Position numbers and translations under genes: made by a program. DNA of 64,000 nucleotides from Prevotella sp. (lineage in GTDB: Bacteria > Bacteroidota > Bacteroidia > Bacteroidales > Bacteroidaceae): assembly GCA_024682415.1 (NCBI GenBank), contig JAIKZG010000031.1, forward strand, positions 1 through 64,000. The letters run 5' to 3'. How positions within the stretch are numbered: position 1 is the stretch's first letter; each line of letters begins with the position of its first letter. Under the pieces are notes generated by a model that did no database searches, had not been told where the DNA came from, and saw only the letters and a program-made list of their open reading frames with translations. Positions 1 through 9,146 of the stretch are shown in pieces.

Positions 1-140
1 CGTCTGTTTATGTAAATCTTGTCAAAGAACTCTTATCTTTTCGCCTAAGTATTTAACTCTCAATAACTTAGTTTAAGTATCGTTGAGCGTTGTTCCTTAA
101 AAGCGAGTGCAAAGGTAGAGGTTTTTGGTATATCCTCCAA
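1..140 (-). promoter_or_regulatory. Probable rRNA operon promoter and leader (runs off left edge)
   Basis: Read on the minus strand, a TTG (140-138), a 19-bp spacer and TACCTTTG (118-111) form a textbook Bacteroidetes promoter directed out of the left edge. The roughly 100-nt leader that follows has no start codon context and contains GTTCTTTGACAAG (about 33-21), which resembles the conserved motif found before 16S rRNA in this phylum. I infer that a 16S gene starts just outside the window. The promoter is directly visible; the rRNA identity is an inference. Confidence 0.5.
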
Positions 141-236
141 ATATTTCGAGGATTTTTTTTCAAACTTTCTCGATAATTGATATAAATCAAGCAAAATGCC
201 CATATTTTGTAATAAAAACAGTATTTACTTAGCAAA

Positions 237-773
237 TCAAACGATTTTTAGTATTTCCTTGACCTTATCAACCGTTATCTGGATTTTATCATAAGAATCC
301 ATCAAATCCACATCAATTATATGTTTTGCCTTGTTATAATAAGGAGTGCGTTCAGCCAACTGTTCTTTCACAAAAGCCTGAACTTCCTCCGGAGTTTTAT
401 TAAGAAGAAGTGGTCTTACGGTCTTTCCCATCTTCAAATGTTGATAGAGCACCGATGGTGATGCCTGCAAGAAAACAGTTTCGCCCTGCTCATTAAGGTA
501 ATCCATGTTATCATAAAAACAAGGAGTGCCGCCGCCACAACTTATTATCACATTCTCAAATTCCGCTATCTCGTGCAACATATTGTGTTCTATCAGTCGA
601 AATCCTTCTTCCCCACGCTCGTCAAAAATCTGTTTGACGGTGCGATGCATTCTGCTTTCGATATACCAATCTAAATCATAAAAGGGAAGATTTATATCTT
701 TAGACAACGCCTTGCCCACCGTTGTCTTTCCCGAACCCATATAGCCAAGAAATATAATTCGATTATTTTTCAT
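237..773 (-). CDS. aroK: Shikimate kinase
   Basis: Cytoplasmic kinase that phosphorylates shikimate at O-3 with ATP, the fifth step of the chorismate pathway to aromatic amino acids. At 178 residues it has the normal length of the family. Visible motifs are the P-loop GYMGSGKTTVGK (residues 10-21), the Mg/shikimate-binding DLDWYIE (33-39), the shikimate-binding CGGGTP (79-84) and the lid arginine in RPLL near 120. The gene starts with ATG and lies 82 bp downstream of topA in the same direction, separated by a hairpin (814-838), so it may be read both from topA and on its own. The downstream stretch to position 141 is AT-rich and shows no gene. Confidence 0.93.
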   Translation of the reverse strand: MKNNRIIFLGYMGSGKTTVGKALSKDINLPFYDLDWYIESRMHRTVKQIFDERGEEGFRLIEHNMLHEIAEFENVIISCGGGTPCFYDNMDYLNEQGETVFLQASPSVLYQHLKMGKTVRPLLLNKTPEEVQAFVKEQLAERTPYYNKAKHIIDVDLMDSYDKIQITVDKVKEILKIV

Positions 774-813
774 CTACCGATTTCTCTTATTTACCTAATT
801 ATATATATAAGAA

Positions 814-838
814 GATAGGGCGCACCACGCGCCCTATC
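814..838 (-). terminator. Hairpin after topA
   Basis: A 10-bp perfect stem (GATAGGGCGC / GCGCCCTATC) with a 5-nt loop lies just after the topA stop. On the minus strand it is followed by a T-rich stretch (TTCTTATATATA), so it is probably an intrinsic but imperfect terminator or attenuator between topA and aroK. Confidence 0.6.
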
Positions 839-855
839 ATATAACTCTATCTCAA

Positions 856-3189
856 TTAACTTTTCCTTGTCTTGCGCTTAGGTTTCTCCTGCTCAGCCTT
901 AATTATCTCAAGGCATTCTTCATAACTGAGGCTTTCCGCCTCAGCGTGTTTCGCCTTAGGCAGACGATAGTTCTTGCCGTCGTAAGCAATGTATGGACCA
1001 TAGCGACCATTAAGGATTTCCATCTTCTCGTCTTCCTCAAATGTCTTGAGATGACGCTTTCTATCTTTCAGGCGCTTCTCCTCTATCAGGCGGATAGCTC
1101 CATCAAGAGTGATTGTCATCGGGTCGGCATCCTTTGGAAGAGATGTGTATTTCTTATTATGCAGAACATAAGGGCCGAAACGACCTGCTCCGATAATAAC
1201 ATCCATCTTCTCAAACTGTCCCAAAGTGCGAGGCAACTTAAAGAGGTCGAGAGCCTCATCCAATGTTATTGTCTCGATGCTCTTGTCTGTCGGAATCTGA
1301 GCGAAACGAGGTTTCTCGTCATCATCTGCCGTTCCCACCTGAACTACAGGACCGAAACGACCTATCTTCACAAATACAGGCTTGCCTGTCTTAGGATCAT
1401 TACCCAATTCGCGCTCGCCAACCTTATGTTCAGAGCGTGCATCCATCACTTCCTTCACCTTTGGCTCGAAATCCTTATCAAAGGTAGTCATCATATTGAG
1501 CCAATCTGTTCTTCCCTCCGCGATGTCGTCAAACTTCTGCTCCACATTGGCAGTGAAGTTGTAATCCATAATCTGGGGAAAATTCTCCATCAGGAAGTCA
1601 TTTACCACCGTTCCAATATCAGTTGGAATAAGCTTGCCCTTTTCAGAGCCTGCCATTTCCACCTTTTTCTCCTCCTTGATACCATTATCCGAGAGGACAT
1701 TTATAATATAAGGTCTTTCCTCACCGCCCTTATCGCCTTTGTGTACATACTCGCGCTGCTGAATAGTACTGATGGTAGGCGCATAAGTAGAAGGACGACC
1801 AATACCAAGCTCTTCAAGCTTGCGAACGAGCGAAGCTTCAGTATATCTGATAGGAGCCTGGCTGAAACGCTCAGTAGAAATTATCTCCTTGCGAGTAACC
1901 ACATCGCCCACATTAAACTTAGGCAGACGATTAGTATCTTCCTCACCGTTTTCAATCTCATCGTCAGTAGACTCGATATAAACTTTCAAGAAGCCGTCAA
2001 ACTTTACGACCTCTCCCGAAGCCACAAACTGAACATCCTCATTACCTATCTTTATATTAATGGTAGTCTTCTCTATCTGCGCATCCTCCATCTGGCTTGC
2101 TGCCGTACGCTTCCAAATCAAGTCGTAAAGACGCTTCTCCTGAGGATTACCCGATATTTCCACATTCTCCATATATGTAGGGCGGATAGCCTCGTGAGCT
2201 TCCTGCGCGCCCTTAGAGTGAGTGTGGTAATTGCGCGGCTTGCAGTATTCCTCGCCATACAGTTTAGCCACCTCATCTTTAGCAGCGTTGATGCAGAGCG
2301 AAGAAAGGTTTACGCTGTCGGTACGCATGTAAGTGATACGTCCTGCCTCATACAAGCGTTGAGCCACCATCATAGTCTGCGAAACGGTGAAGCCTAATTT
2401 GCGCGCTGCCTCCTGCTGCAAAGTAGAAGTAGTGAAAGGAGGAGCCGGCGAACGCTTAGTAGGCTTTTTCTGAATATCAGCTATAGTGAAAGTCTCGTTT
2501 TTGCATTTCTCAAGGAAAGCCAAAGCGTCGGCATGAGTTGTAAAACGAGTGTTAAGCTCTGCCTTTATCTCATTTTCCTTTCCATTCTCATCAATGGCAG
2601 AGAACACTGCGTTGATTCTGTAATATGGCTCTGAACTGAAAGCCTGAATCTCACGCTCACGCTCAACGATAAGCCTTACTGCCACGCTCTGCACACGTCC
2701 GGCAGAGAGAGCCGGCTTCACCTTGCGCCAAAGCACAGGCGAAAGACGGAAGCCCACAATGCGGTCGAGCACGCGGCGAGCCTGCTGCGCGTTTACCAGA
2801 TTCATGTCCAAATGGCGTGGTGATTCTATTGCCTTTAAGATGGCAGGCTTTGTTATCTCATGAAAAACAATACGATTTGTCTTTTTCTCATCCAATCCCA
2901 ACACTTCGCAAAGGTGCCATGAAATAGCTTCTCCCTCGCGGTCCTCATCGGATGCCAGCCACACGGTTTTCGCTTTTGCCGCGTTGCTTTTCAGCTCGCT
3001 GACCACCTGTTTCTTTTCGGTTGGAATTTCATATTCTGGAGCAAGTGTCTTTGAGTCTAAGCTAAGTTCTTTTCGTTTCAGGTCGCGTATGTGTCCGTAA
3101 CTTGACATTACCTTGTATTCGCTACCAAGGAACTTTTCGATAGTTTTAGCCTTAGCAGGACTCTCCACTATAACTAAATTTTCTTGCAT
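856..3189 (-). CDS. topA: DNA topoisomerase I (type IA)
   Basis: Relaxes negatively supercoiled DNA through a transient 5'-phosphotyrosine link. The open frame extends to 3273, but I place the start at the ATG at 3189 (protein begins MQENLVIVESPAKAKTIEKF) because the TOPRIM domain starts there in the family and the extra 28 residues are not conserved-looking. TOPRIM carries DEDREGE (about residues 80-86). The catalytic tyrosine is in GRITYMRTDSVNLS (near residue 290). The C-terminus holds three topoisomerase C-terminal repeats, each with an (G)RFGP or GRYGP core, and a lysine-rich tail. The zinc-finger cysteines of the E. coli enzyme are absent, as is common in Bacteroidetes. A minus-strand TACTTTTG (3227-3220) sits upstream at a suitable distance, without a clear TTG partner. 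Confidence 0.95.
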   Translation of the reverse strand: MQENLVIVESPAKAKTIEKFLGSEYKVMSSYGHIRDLKRKELSLDSKTLAPEYEIPTEKKQVVSELKSNAAKAKTVWLASDEDREGEAISWHLCEVLGLDEKKTNRIVFHEITKPAILKAIESPRHLDMNLVNAQQARRVLDRIVGFRLSPVLWRKVKPALSAGRVQSVAVRLIVEREREIQAFSSEPYYRINAVFSAIDENGKENEIKAELNTRFTTHADALAFLEKCKNETFTIADIQKKPTKRSPAPPFTTSTLQQEAARKLGFTVSQTMMVAQRLYEAGRITYMRTDSVNLSSLCINAAKDEVAKLYGEEYCKPRNYHTHSKGAQEAHEAIRPTYMENVEISGNPQEKRLYDLIWKRTAASQMEDAQIEKTTINIKIGNEDVQFVASGEVVKFDGFLKVYIESTDDEIENGEEDTNRLPKFNVGDVVTRKEIISTERFSQAPIRYTEASLVRKLEELGIGRPSTYAPTISTIQQREYVHKGDKGGEERPYIINVLSDNGIKEEKKVEMAGSEKGKLIPTDIGTVVNDFLMENFPQIMDYNFTANVEQKFDDIAEGRTDWLNMMTTFDKDFEPKVKEVMDARSEHKVGERELGNDPKTGKPVFVKIGRFGPVVQVGTADDDEKPRFAQIPTDKSIETITLDEALDLFKLPRTLGQFEKMDVIIGAGRFGPYVLHNKKYTSLPKDADPMTITLDGAIRLIEEKRLKDRKRHLKTFEEDEKMEILNGRYGPYIAYDGKNYRLPKAKHAEAESLSYEECLEIIKAEQEKPKRKTRKS

Positions 3190-3313
3190 ATTCGCCTTTA
3201 TTCTTTTTCTTATGGTTGGCAAAAGTAAACAAAAAGATTGCTTATACATTATTATATAGGCAAACGTTGCCATTTTTTTATTTTTTTTAAGGATTTCAAT
3301 TCAGGGCAAAAAT

Positions 3314-3338
3314 AAAGCGTGGCATCAACCACGCTTTT
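3314..3338 (-). terminator. Terminator of the efflux operon
   Basis: A stem AAAGCGTGG / CCACGCTTT with a short loop overlaps the stop codon of the MFS gene (3325-3327). On the minus strand it is followed by a T-rich run. It marks the end of the tolC-hlyD-MFS operon. Confidence 0.75.
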
Positions 3339-4878
3339 CTTCTTTTTTCATCTCTTGCCCCACCTTATTCCAATAAGGAATGCGGCGGAAGGAGCTCTTT
3401 ATCATAGGCATGTCCCAAAGCATGAAAGCCAAGAGAACTATTACTCCAAACATACATGTAGCTCCATACAGCTGCTTAATGCTCACCATGAGTGGCTGAG
3501 CCATATCGAGCGGCCCTTCCCAAGCCCATCGCTGCAAATTCTCAGCCACATGATGACGCATGAGGAAAGAGAATGTGCCGGTGCATATAGAGTCGGCAAG
3601 TCCGTTGCGGATAAAGCCCATCATCGTAAGCCCCATGAAGAAATGCTGGAAAGGCATAAACTGAGTGAGATACACCGTGAGCGAAACGAAGAACATGGCG
3701 TAGCCCGTAGTGCGCAAGAGCACAGGCAGATACAGCTTCTCAATATTTATCGTGGGCGAAATATTAAAATACATCACCACTACATACATCAGCAGCATCA
3801 TGAAACCGATGATAAACAGCCTGTTGAAACTGTTCTGCTTCAGCACGTTGAACCACACATAGCATATCATGCAGCCGATTACCGTGCCGAAAAATCCCAC
3901 GAGATTAAAAGTAGACGAAGTGAGATAACCATAATGCAGCACTCCGCTTGTAAACACGTTGAAGAGCGCGTTGTTGGTGGAATTGATGAGATCGAGCACA
4001 AAGAAAATGCCGAGCATCGGTATTATAGTCTTATATTTCCACGCCTCAGGAGCGATATACGGATGGCGGATATGCAGCATTCTGCCCACGCACACTATCA
4101 GCGTAACGGGCAGGAATACGAAAGCCACCATGCGCCATATATGGCTGTCGCTCCAATTATAGTATTCACCATAACTGAAAATGAATATTCCCTCAAGCAG
4201 CAGAGCCGACCATAGAGCGCAGCCCAAATAGTCGAGGCTCACGAAAGGCATTGGCTTCATGAAGCGGAACGAGCGAGTGCAGGTGAACACAAACAGCAGC
4301 ACCAAGAGCTGCGCCCCTATGATAAACCAGTTCATCATCTGCCATGAGCCGAAATAATAAGTAAGGTGGGCAGCCACCCATCCCGACATACTGATATCTC
4401 CCAACACTATTATATATAATAATGGAAAGAAGATACGGAAGTCGCGCTTCGGAGTCATCCAAAGCTGAATGTTAGACATTATCTCGAATGTGCCACACAG
4501 CTTAAAGAAGCCTGCCAGATAAGCCAATACGCAAAGCAATGGCAGGCTCGTTGTGTGCATAGCAAAGAAGTTGCACGCTATCATCACGCTCGTTGCCACT
4601 ATGAGCAGGCGGCGATTGGTGAATCTGAATTTCATGCGGAAGAGGAAAGGGAACGGCATGTTCACTCCCACCACCGCGCAGGCATTCACGAAGAGCAAGT
4701 CTTCGCGCATAAGTCCCGTAGAGCCTACCAGATGGCTCAGCGAACCCATATAAAGGCAGCTCGTCATCTGGAATACTACGGCACAAAGCAGATAGAGCCA
4801 TGGCTGCAAACGGCGAGGAATGAAATCCTTCACCATAGGCATAGTGAATGGCCCGTTAAGCATTGGAGGTCCTGGCAT
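3325..4878 (-). CDS. MFS efflux transporter, DHA2/EmrB-like
   Basis: Inner-membrane drug/proton antiporter, third gene of a tripartite efflux operon. The 517-residue protein is almost entirely hydrophobic, with about 14 predicted membrane segments, as in the DHA2 (EmrB/QacA) family. It starts 25 bp after the HlyD gene. The usual motif A between TM2 and TM3 is poorly kept: the loop reads RMKFRFTNRR, so this belongs to the divergent Bacteroidetes branch rather than close to EmrB. By position it should pump a substrate through the HlyD adaptor and the TolC channel. The substrate cannot be read from the sequence. The C-terminal tail is charged (KKEEKR) and cytoplasmic. Confidence 0.85.
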   Translation of the reverse strand: MPGPPMLNGPFTMPMVKDFIPRRLQPWLYLLCAVVFQMTSCLYMGSLSHLVGSTGLMREDLLFVNACAVVGVNMPFPFLFRMKFRFTNRRLLIVATSVMIACNFFAMHTTSLPLLCVLAYLAGFFKLCGTFEIMSNIQLWMTPKRDFRIFFPLLYIIVLGDISMSGWVAAHLTYYFGSWQMMNWFIIGAQLLVLLFVFTCTRSFRFMKPMPFVSLDYLGCALWSALLLEGIFIFSYGEYYNWSDSHIWRMVAFVFLPVTLIVCVGRMLHIRHPYIAPEAWKYKTIIPMLGIFFVLDLINSTNNALFNVFTSGVLHYGYLTSSTFNLVGFFGTVIGCMICYVWFNVLKQNSFNRLFIIGFMMLLMYVVVMYFNISPTINIEKLYLPVLLRTTGYAMFFVSLTVYLTQFMPFQHFFMGLTMMGFIRNGLADSICTGTFSFLMRHHVAENLQRWAWEGPLDMAQPLMVSIKQLYGATCMFGVIVLLAFMLWDMPMIKSSFRRIPYWNKVGQEMKKEEKRG

Positions 4879-4903
4879 AATATTTACATCTCCTCCTTTC
4901 TGA

Positions 4904-5941
4904 TTAGTATTTCACCTCTGTTTCCACGTTAAGCCCTGCAAGCAGACGCTTCACGTCGGCAGCATTGTTATCCTTAGTAAGACGAATGCGGACAGGCACA
5001 CGCTGCTCCACCTTCACGAAGTTGCCAGTAGCGTTGTCTACAGGCACATTGCTGTAAGCCGAACCTGTAGCGGCAGAAATGCTTTCCACCTTACCCTTAT
5101 AGGTAACGCCCGGAATAGCGTCGGCATCTATCTTCACCTCGCTGCCCACGGCGATATGCTTCATCTGAGTTTCGCGATAGTTGGCCACGATCCAAACATC
5201 ATCTGCATCCACGATCTTGGCAATCTCCTGACCAGGTTGCACAAGCTGACCCACATGAATATTCTTTCTTCCCATATATCCGTCTGTGGTAGCCACGATA
5301 ACGGTATATGAAAGGTTAAGTCTTGCGATGTTAAGCTCAGCCTCCGCCACGCTCACTCCTGCATGTGACTGACCAAGGCGCTGTGCCTGCTCATTCTTTA
5401 TCAATGCCGTGCTCTGACGCTGATGAGAAGCAGCCTCATAGCGAGCCTTGGCTGCATCATAGCGTGCCTTAGCGTCGTCGTATTGCTGACGTGTCACAGC
5501 ATCCTTTTTCATAAGAGCGGCAAAGCGGTCGAAATCCTTCTTGGCATTGTTCATGTTCACTTTTGCCTCTTCTATTCCGGCGCTTGCCACAGCCACATTG
5601 CTCTGAGTGGTGCTGATACCTGCCGAAACGGCATTGCTTCCGCTGCGACTGCCCTTCACGTTGGCCTCTGCCTGAGCCAGACGCAGGCGATATTCTGAAT
5701 CCTCAATTATAGCCAATGTGTCGCCACGATGCACATATTGGAATTCCTCAAAACGAATTTCCTTGATAAATCCCTGCACACGAGTGTTGATAGGGGTTAC
5801 ATGGCGCTGCACCATTGCGTCGTCGGTGTATTCAGCGTCGAGAGGATGAACAAATCGTGAAATTACTATTCCTATTGCTATTATCAGCAGAGCCACCACA
5901 AACACATTATAGGCTCTCTTTATATTTTTCTTGTTACTCAT
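4904..5941 (-). CDS. HlyD/EmrA-family membrane fusion protein
   Basis: Periplasmic adaptor of a tripartite efflux pump. The 345-residue protein has a single N-terminal membrane anchor (about residues 10-30), then a first half-lipoyl segment beginning near TDDAMVQRHVTPI, a long alpha-helical hairpin (about 85-205) rich in Ala, Lys and Gln, a second half-lipoyl part (TDGYMGRKNIHVGQLVQPGQ, about 216-235) and a C-terminal beta-barrel domain. This domain order is that of EmrA. It lies between the TolC-type gene (96 bp upstream) and the MFS gene (25 bp downstream), and the three together make a complete system from inner to outer membrane. Confidence 0.92.
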   Translation of the reverse strand: MSNKKNIKRAYNVFVVALLIIAIGIVISRFVHPLDAEYTDDAMVQRHVTPINTRVQGFIKEIRFEEFQYVHRGDTLAIIEDSEYRLRLAQAEANVKGSRSGSNAVSAGISTTQSNVAVASAGIEEAKVNMNNAKKDFDRFAALMKKDAVTRQQYDDAKARYDAAKARYEAASHQRQSTALIKNEQAQRLGQSHAGVSVAEAELNIARLNLSYTVIVATTDGYMGRKNIHVGQLVQPGQEIAKIVDADDVWIVANYRETQMKHIAVGSEVKIDADAIPGVTYKGKVESISAATGSAYSNVPVDNATGNFVKVEQRVPVRIRLTKDNNAADVKRLLAGLNVETEVKY

Positions 5942-6037
5942 ATACCTTATTTATATATAGGCGCTTTCACGCTTTTTTTTTCATTAATAAAAAAATTATT
6001 TTCTCCGCACGATTTTTTATTTTTCCGTGCATGCTTT

Positions 6038-7348
6038 TTATAGCTTGCCAGCTATGAATTTCATCTTATAATAAGCATAGGCTATATTGATGCGAGCATC
6101 GGCCACGCTCAGCTCAGCGTCGAGCTTTGTGTTGCTTGCGTCGAGCATATCGGTGATAAGCGCGAGCTGATTCAAGTATCTGTCGTTTATCACATCGTAG
6201 TTCTGCTGAGCCAGCTCCACATTCTTCTGCTGCGTCTCCAGTTCCACATAGCTTTGCAAATAATCAGTGTAAGCCTGCTGCACATTATTATTCAGCGTCT
6301 CCACAGCCACGCTTCTTGCCTCGTCGGCCTTTCGTGTGGCAATCTTCGCCTGGCGCACTTTCTTGTTGTCCTTAAACAATGATGAAAGCGAATATTTCAC
6401 TCCTACGCCCACATACCACACGTTAAGGTTCTTGTCTACAGGCGGAAGCTCAAACATTATAGGGCCGTCAAACTTGTTGGCAGCCACCACAGCCACGCTT
6501 GGCAGCATTGCGCTCTTAGCCAGTTTCAGCTGTTGGTCGGCAATATTCTTGCCCACTTCTGCCATCTTCACGCTCTGCGCTCCGAGCAAAGCCTCGCTCT
6601 GCCATGCTCCTTCGCCATATTTGGCAAATGCGCCTTGTTCTATTGTCTTGTCGGTTTCAATATATGTATTTGCGTCAAGCCAGAGAGTGTTGCATAGCTG
6701 ATGATTCAGAATGCTGCGAGTGTTTTGCAGCTTCGTCAGGTTAAGTCTCAGCGTCTGCATCTGCAATTCATATCTCGTAACGTCGTTTTTCAGAGCCACG
6801 CCCTGCTGATGTTTCTCGTTTATGTTGTCTATCAACTTCTGTGTGAGCGCAATATTACTTTTCAGCACTTCCTCCCTGTTGGCTATCTTTGCCAGGTCGA
6901 GATACTGCCCGAGGGCAATAAATCTGAGGTTCTCTCGCTGCAAGTCGGTGGCAAGCCCAGCCTGCTCCTTCTGCAGTTCAGCCATCTTTATCCCAGCGTC
7001 TATCGCTCCACCGGCATACACCACCTGCTGCGCCTCAAGGGCAAAGCTGTTGCCGAAATGCGGAGAATGCAGTCCGTGCACCTCTCCGAAATGGCGGTTC
7101 ATAAGCAGTGCGTTGCCGTTATAGCTTGCCGAGAGCGAAGCATTGATGTCGGGCAGACGCTGACTTTTAGCCACTGCCACGCCGGCATTGGCTACTTCCA
7201 CGCCAGTCTTCTGCTCTTTGAGCGTCTTACTGTTCTGCTCCACCAGATTAAACAACTCATCTACGGTGAGCTTTCTTTGAATTTGTGCCGAAGCATTGCC
7301 CGCAAACATCATCGTGAGCCATGTCAGCACTAATAAAAATCTTGTCAT
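6038..7348 (-). CDS. TolC-family outer-membrane efflux protein
   Basis: Outer-membrane channel of the tripartite efflux system and first gene of its operon. I use the ATG at 7348, because the protein then begins with a clear signal peptide (MTRFLLVLTWLTMMFAGNASA, cleavage before QIQ). The extra 29 upstream residues of the longer frame have no such feature. The 436-residue product shows two internally repeated outer-efflux-protein halves with long amphipathic helices (for example about 60-180 and 280-430), as expected for TolC barrels. A minus-strand TAACTTTG (7385-7378) lies about 30 bp upstream and would give a short leader. The gene is divergent from the AraC-type regulator. Confidence 0.9.
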   Translation of the reverse strand: MTRFLLVLTWLTMMFAGNASAQIQRKLTVDELFNLVEQNSKTLKEQKTGVEVANAGVAVAKSQRLPDINASLSASYNGNALLMNRHFGEVHGLHSPHFGNSFALEAQQVVYAGGAIDAGIKMAELQKEQAGLATDLQRENLRFIALGQYLDLAKIANREEVLKSNIALTQKLIDNINEKHQQGVALKNDVTRYELQMQTLRLNLTKLQNTRSILNHQLCNTLWLDANTYIETDKTIEQGAFAKYGEGAWQSEALLGAQSVKMAEVGKNIADQQLKLAKSAMLPSVAVVAANKFDGPIMFELPPVDKNLNVWYVGVGVKYSLSSLFKDNKKVRQAKIATRKADEARSVAVETLNNNVQQAYTDYLQSYVELETQQKNVELAQQNYDVINDRYLNQLALITDMLDASNTKLDAELSVADARINIAYAYYKMKFIAGKL

Positions 7349-7440
7349 ATTTATTCTGTTATTCTGAAATTCGGGTGCAAAGTTACGACTAAAAAGCGAA
7401 GCCTTAAATCTTAAAAAGTCTACAGAAATTGACATTTTCG

Positions 7441-7504
7441 GAACATTAGTTCTGATTATTGCATCTTTTTGCCGATATTTGCACCAAAATAGGAATTCCT
7501 ATTT
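7441..7504. promoter_or_regulatory. Candidate operators between efflux operon and AraC regulator
   Basis: The 200-bp divergent region holds a perfect 18-bp palindrome, AAATAGGAATTCCTATTT (7487-7504), and an inverted repeat GAAC-ATTA-GTTC (7441-7452). Both lie between the tolC start (7348) and the regulator start (7549). They are visible facts. That they bind the adjacent regulator, or any regulator, is inference; AraC proteins more often use direct repeats. Confidence 0.45.
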
Positions 7505-7548
7505 CGTACATTATTAATATAGGATAACGACTTCACGATTACTTCATA

Positions 7549-8373
7549 ATGATAGATATAGAAAAAGGCGCGAGCATAGGTTTTTACACAATGGAGGATT
7601 TCGCCGATTCTCCCCAGCTCATCGATTATGGTGCCATTCTCTTTTGCCGTGGTGGCTCTGCCGAGCTTCACGTAAGTTTCGACTCATGGCACATCCAGCA
7701 AGGCTGCGTCATCACCCTTTTCCCCAACGACATAATAAGGCTTTCTCATGTGAGCAGCGATTTCAAGGCAGAGGTTGTGGCTTATTCCGCCGACATTCTG
7801 CGCGAGGCGAGCCTTCAGATAGAGGAATCCATCTATCATGCCATGCGCAGCGACCGCATGGTGAAGAATGAGATTGTGGTGAAAGAGGTGGTAGACAGCG
7901 TGTTTCGCCTACTCCGCTTCTATTACAGCGAGGGCGACAGCAAATTCTTCAACACCATTATCGCCTTGCAGCTCAAGACGTTCTTCATCGGCTTCAACAA
8001 CTTCGTAAAGCGTGAGAAGCCAGCCATTGCCTTCAAGGAGCAGACTCAGCGCACCAATGAGCTTTTCAACCGCTTCATGGAGCTTCTTGAAAACAACTAT
8101 AAGGAGAGCCACGAAGTGAGCTATTATGCCAACCTCCTATGTATCTCTCCCAAATATCTCGGCATTATCGTGGGGCGTCGCACCGGTCACAGCACAAAGA
8201 CCATCATCTCTGAATACATCATTCTTCAGATAAAGCTTCTGCTCCGCACCTCTCACATCACGATAAAGCAGCTTGCCGCCGACTTCCATTTCAGCGATGT
8301 GAGCTTCTTCACCCGTTATTTCAAGAGCCACACGGGCATGACGCCACAGCAGTATCGCAAAGCGCAGAAATAG
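7549..8373 (+). CDS. AraC-family transcriptional regulator
   Basis: Cytoplasmic transcription factor of 274 residues. The N-terminal part (about 1-150) looks like a cupin-type sensing domain of beta strands. The C-terminal 100 residues hold two helix-turn-helix units, the second being the family signature (LAADFHFSDVSFFTRYFKSH, then GMTPQQYRK). The gene is divergent from the tolC-hlyD-MFS operon, which it probably controls in response to an effector bound by the N-terminal domain. No close homologue with a known effector can be named from sequence alone. It is followed by a gene-free stretch of over 1.2 kb. Confidence 0.9.
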   Translation: MIDIEKGASIGFYTMEDFADSPQLIDYGAILFCRGGSAELHVSFDSWHIQQGCVITLFPNDIIRLSHVSSDFKAEVVAYSADILREASLQIEESIYHAMRSDRMVKNEIVVKEVVDSVFRLLRFYYSEGDSKFFNTIIALQLKTFFIGFNNFVKREKPAIAFKEQTQRTNELFNRFMELLENNYKESHEVSYYANLLCISPKYLGIIVGRRTGHSTKTIISEYIILQIKLLLRTSHITIKQLAADFHFSDVSFFTRYFKSHTGMTPQQYRKAQK

Positions 8374-8449
8374 TTTTCAGCGGAAAAGCGATGCACTCAC
8401 TCTCACGAGCTGCGCACCGCTGGCTATAAACTTAGAATGCCCCTTCTAA

Positions 8450-8469
8450 CTCCCCCAAATTTGGGGGAG
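8450..8469. repeat. 20-bp perfect palindrome
   Basis: CTCCCCCAAATTTGGGGGAG is a perfect inverted repeat located about 75 bp after the AraC gene. It could fold into a hairpin acting as a weak terminator, but it lacks a T run. It also resembles dispersed intergenic palindromes seen in many genomes; only one copy is seen here. Confidence 0.6.
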
Positions 8470-8700
8470 AACTTTAATATGCGAAGAGGATATTTATAAT
8501 CTCTCTGATTTTATTTATCTCTCACAGATAAACATAGTTTTTTATTCAGCGTTTGAGTAATGTTCGAAAGATGTTATGCATCCCGATAATAAGGTTTCAA
8601 GAACATAACCAGAACACGATTTGAATGACACTCAAAATAACTTAATCAAGAACTGGGCGAGTTACACGCCCATAATCTTTATTGGCAGAAGGAGAGAAAG

Positions 8701-9119
8701 ATCTACAGACAAATCCTAAAACGAAGATTTCGCTACACAACTCTGCAGAAAAATCCTAAAACGAAGATTTCGCTACACAACTCTGCAGACAAATCCTAAA
8801 AATGAGATTTCGCTGCACAACTCTGCAGGAAAATCCCCAAATGAAGATTTTGCCACACAACTCTACAGACAAATCCTAAAATGAAAATTTCGCCACACTA
8901 CTCTACAGACAAATCCTAAAACAAAGATTACGCTGCACAACTCTGCAAGAAAATCCTAAAACGAAGATTTCGCTGCACAACTCTACAGACAAATCCTAAA
9001 ACGAAGATTTCGCTGCACAACTCTACAGACAAATCTTAAAACGAAGATTTCGCGGCACAACTCTACAGAGAAATCCTAAAAATGAAGATTTAGCCACACA
9101 ACTCTACAGACAAATCTTT
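8701..9119. repeat. 40-bp tandem array, 10 full copies plus a partial
   Basis: Units start at 8701, 8741, 8781, 8821, 8861, 8901, 8941, 8981, 9021 and 9061 with an exact 40-bp period, plus a partial unit from 9102. The unit reads roughly ctctacagacaaatcctaaa then acgaagatttcgctgcacaa. Each contains the short inverted repeat AAATC...GATTT. There are no unique spacers, so this is a minisatellite, not a CRISPR. A few units differ by several substitutions, so the array is not freshly amplified. Confidence 0.95.
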
Positions 9120-9146
9120 ATAGAAACTAAAAAAAGCTCACCTTAA

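Noticed and set aside
946..2397. Long plus-strand open frame (483 codons) opposite topA
   Set aside because: It lies entirely antisense to the conserved topA core; its product has no recognisable pattern and reads like reverse-frame translation.
7456..7671. Minus-strand frame of 71 codons across the AraC start
   Set aside because: Overlaps the regulator start and the palindromic control region and shows no coding features.
8701..9119. CRISPR array
   Set aside because: Units are contiguous with no unique spacers, and no cas genes occur in the window.
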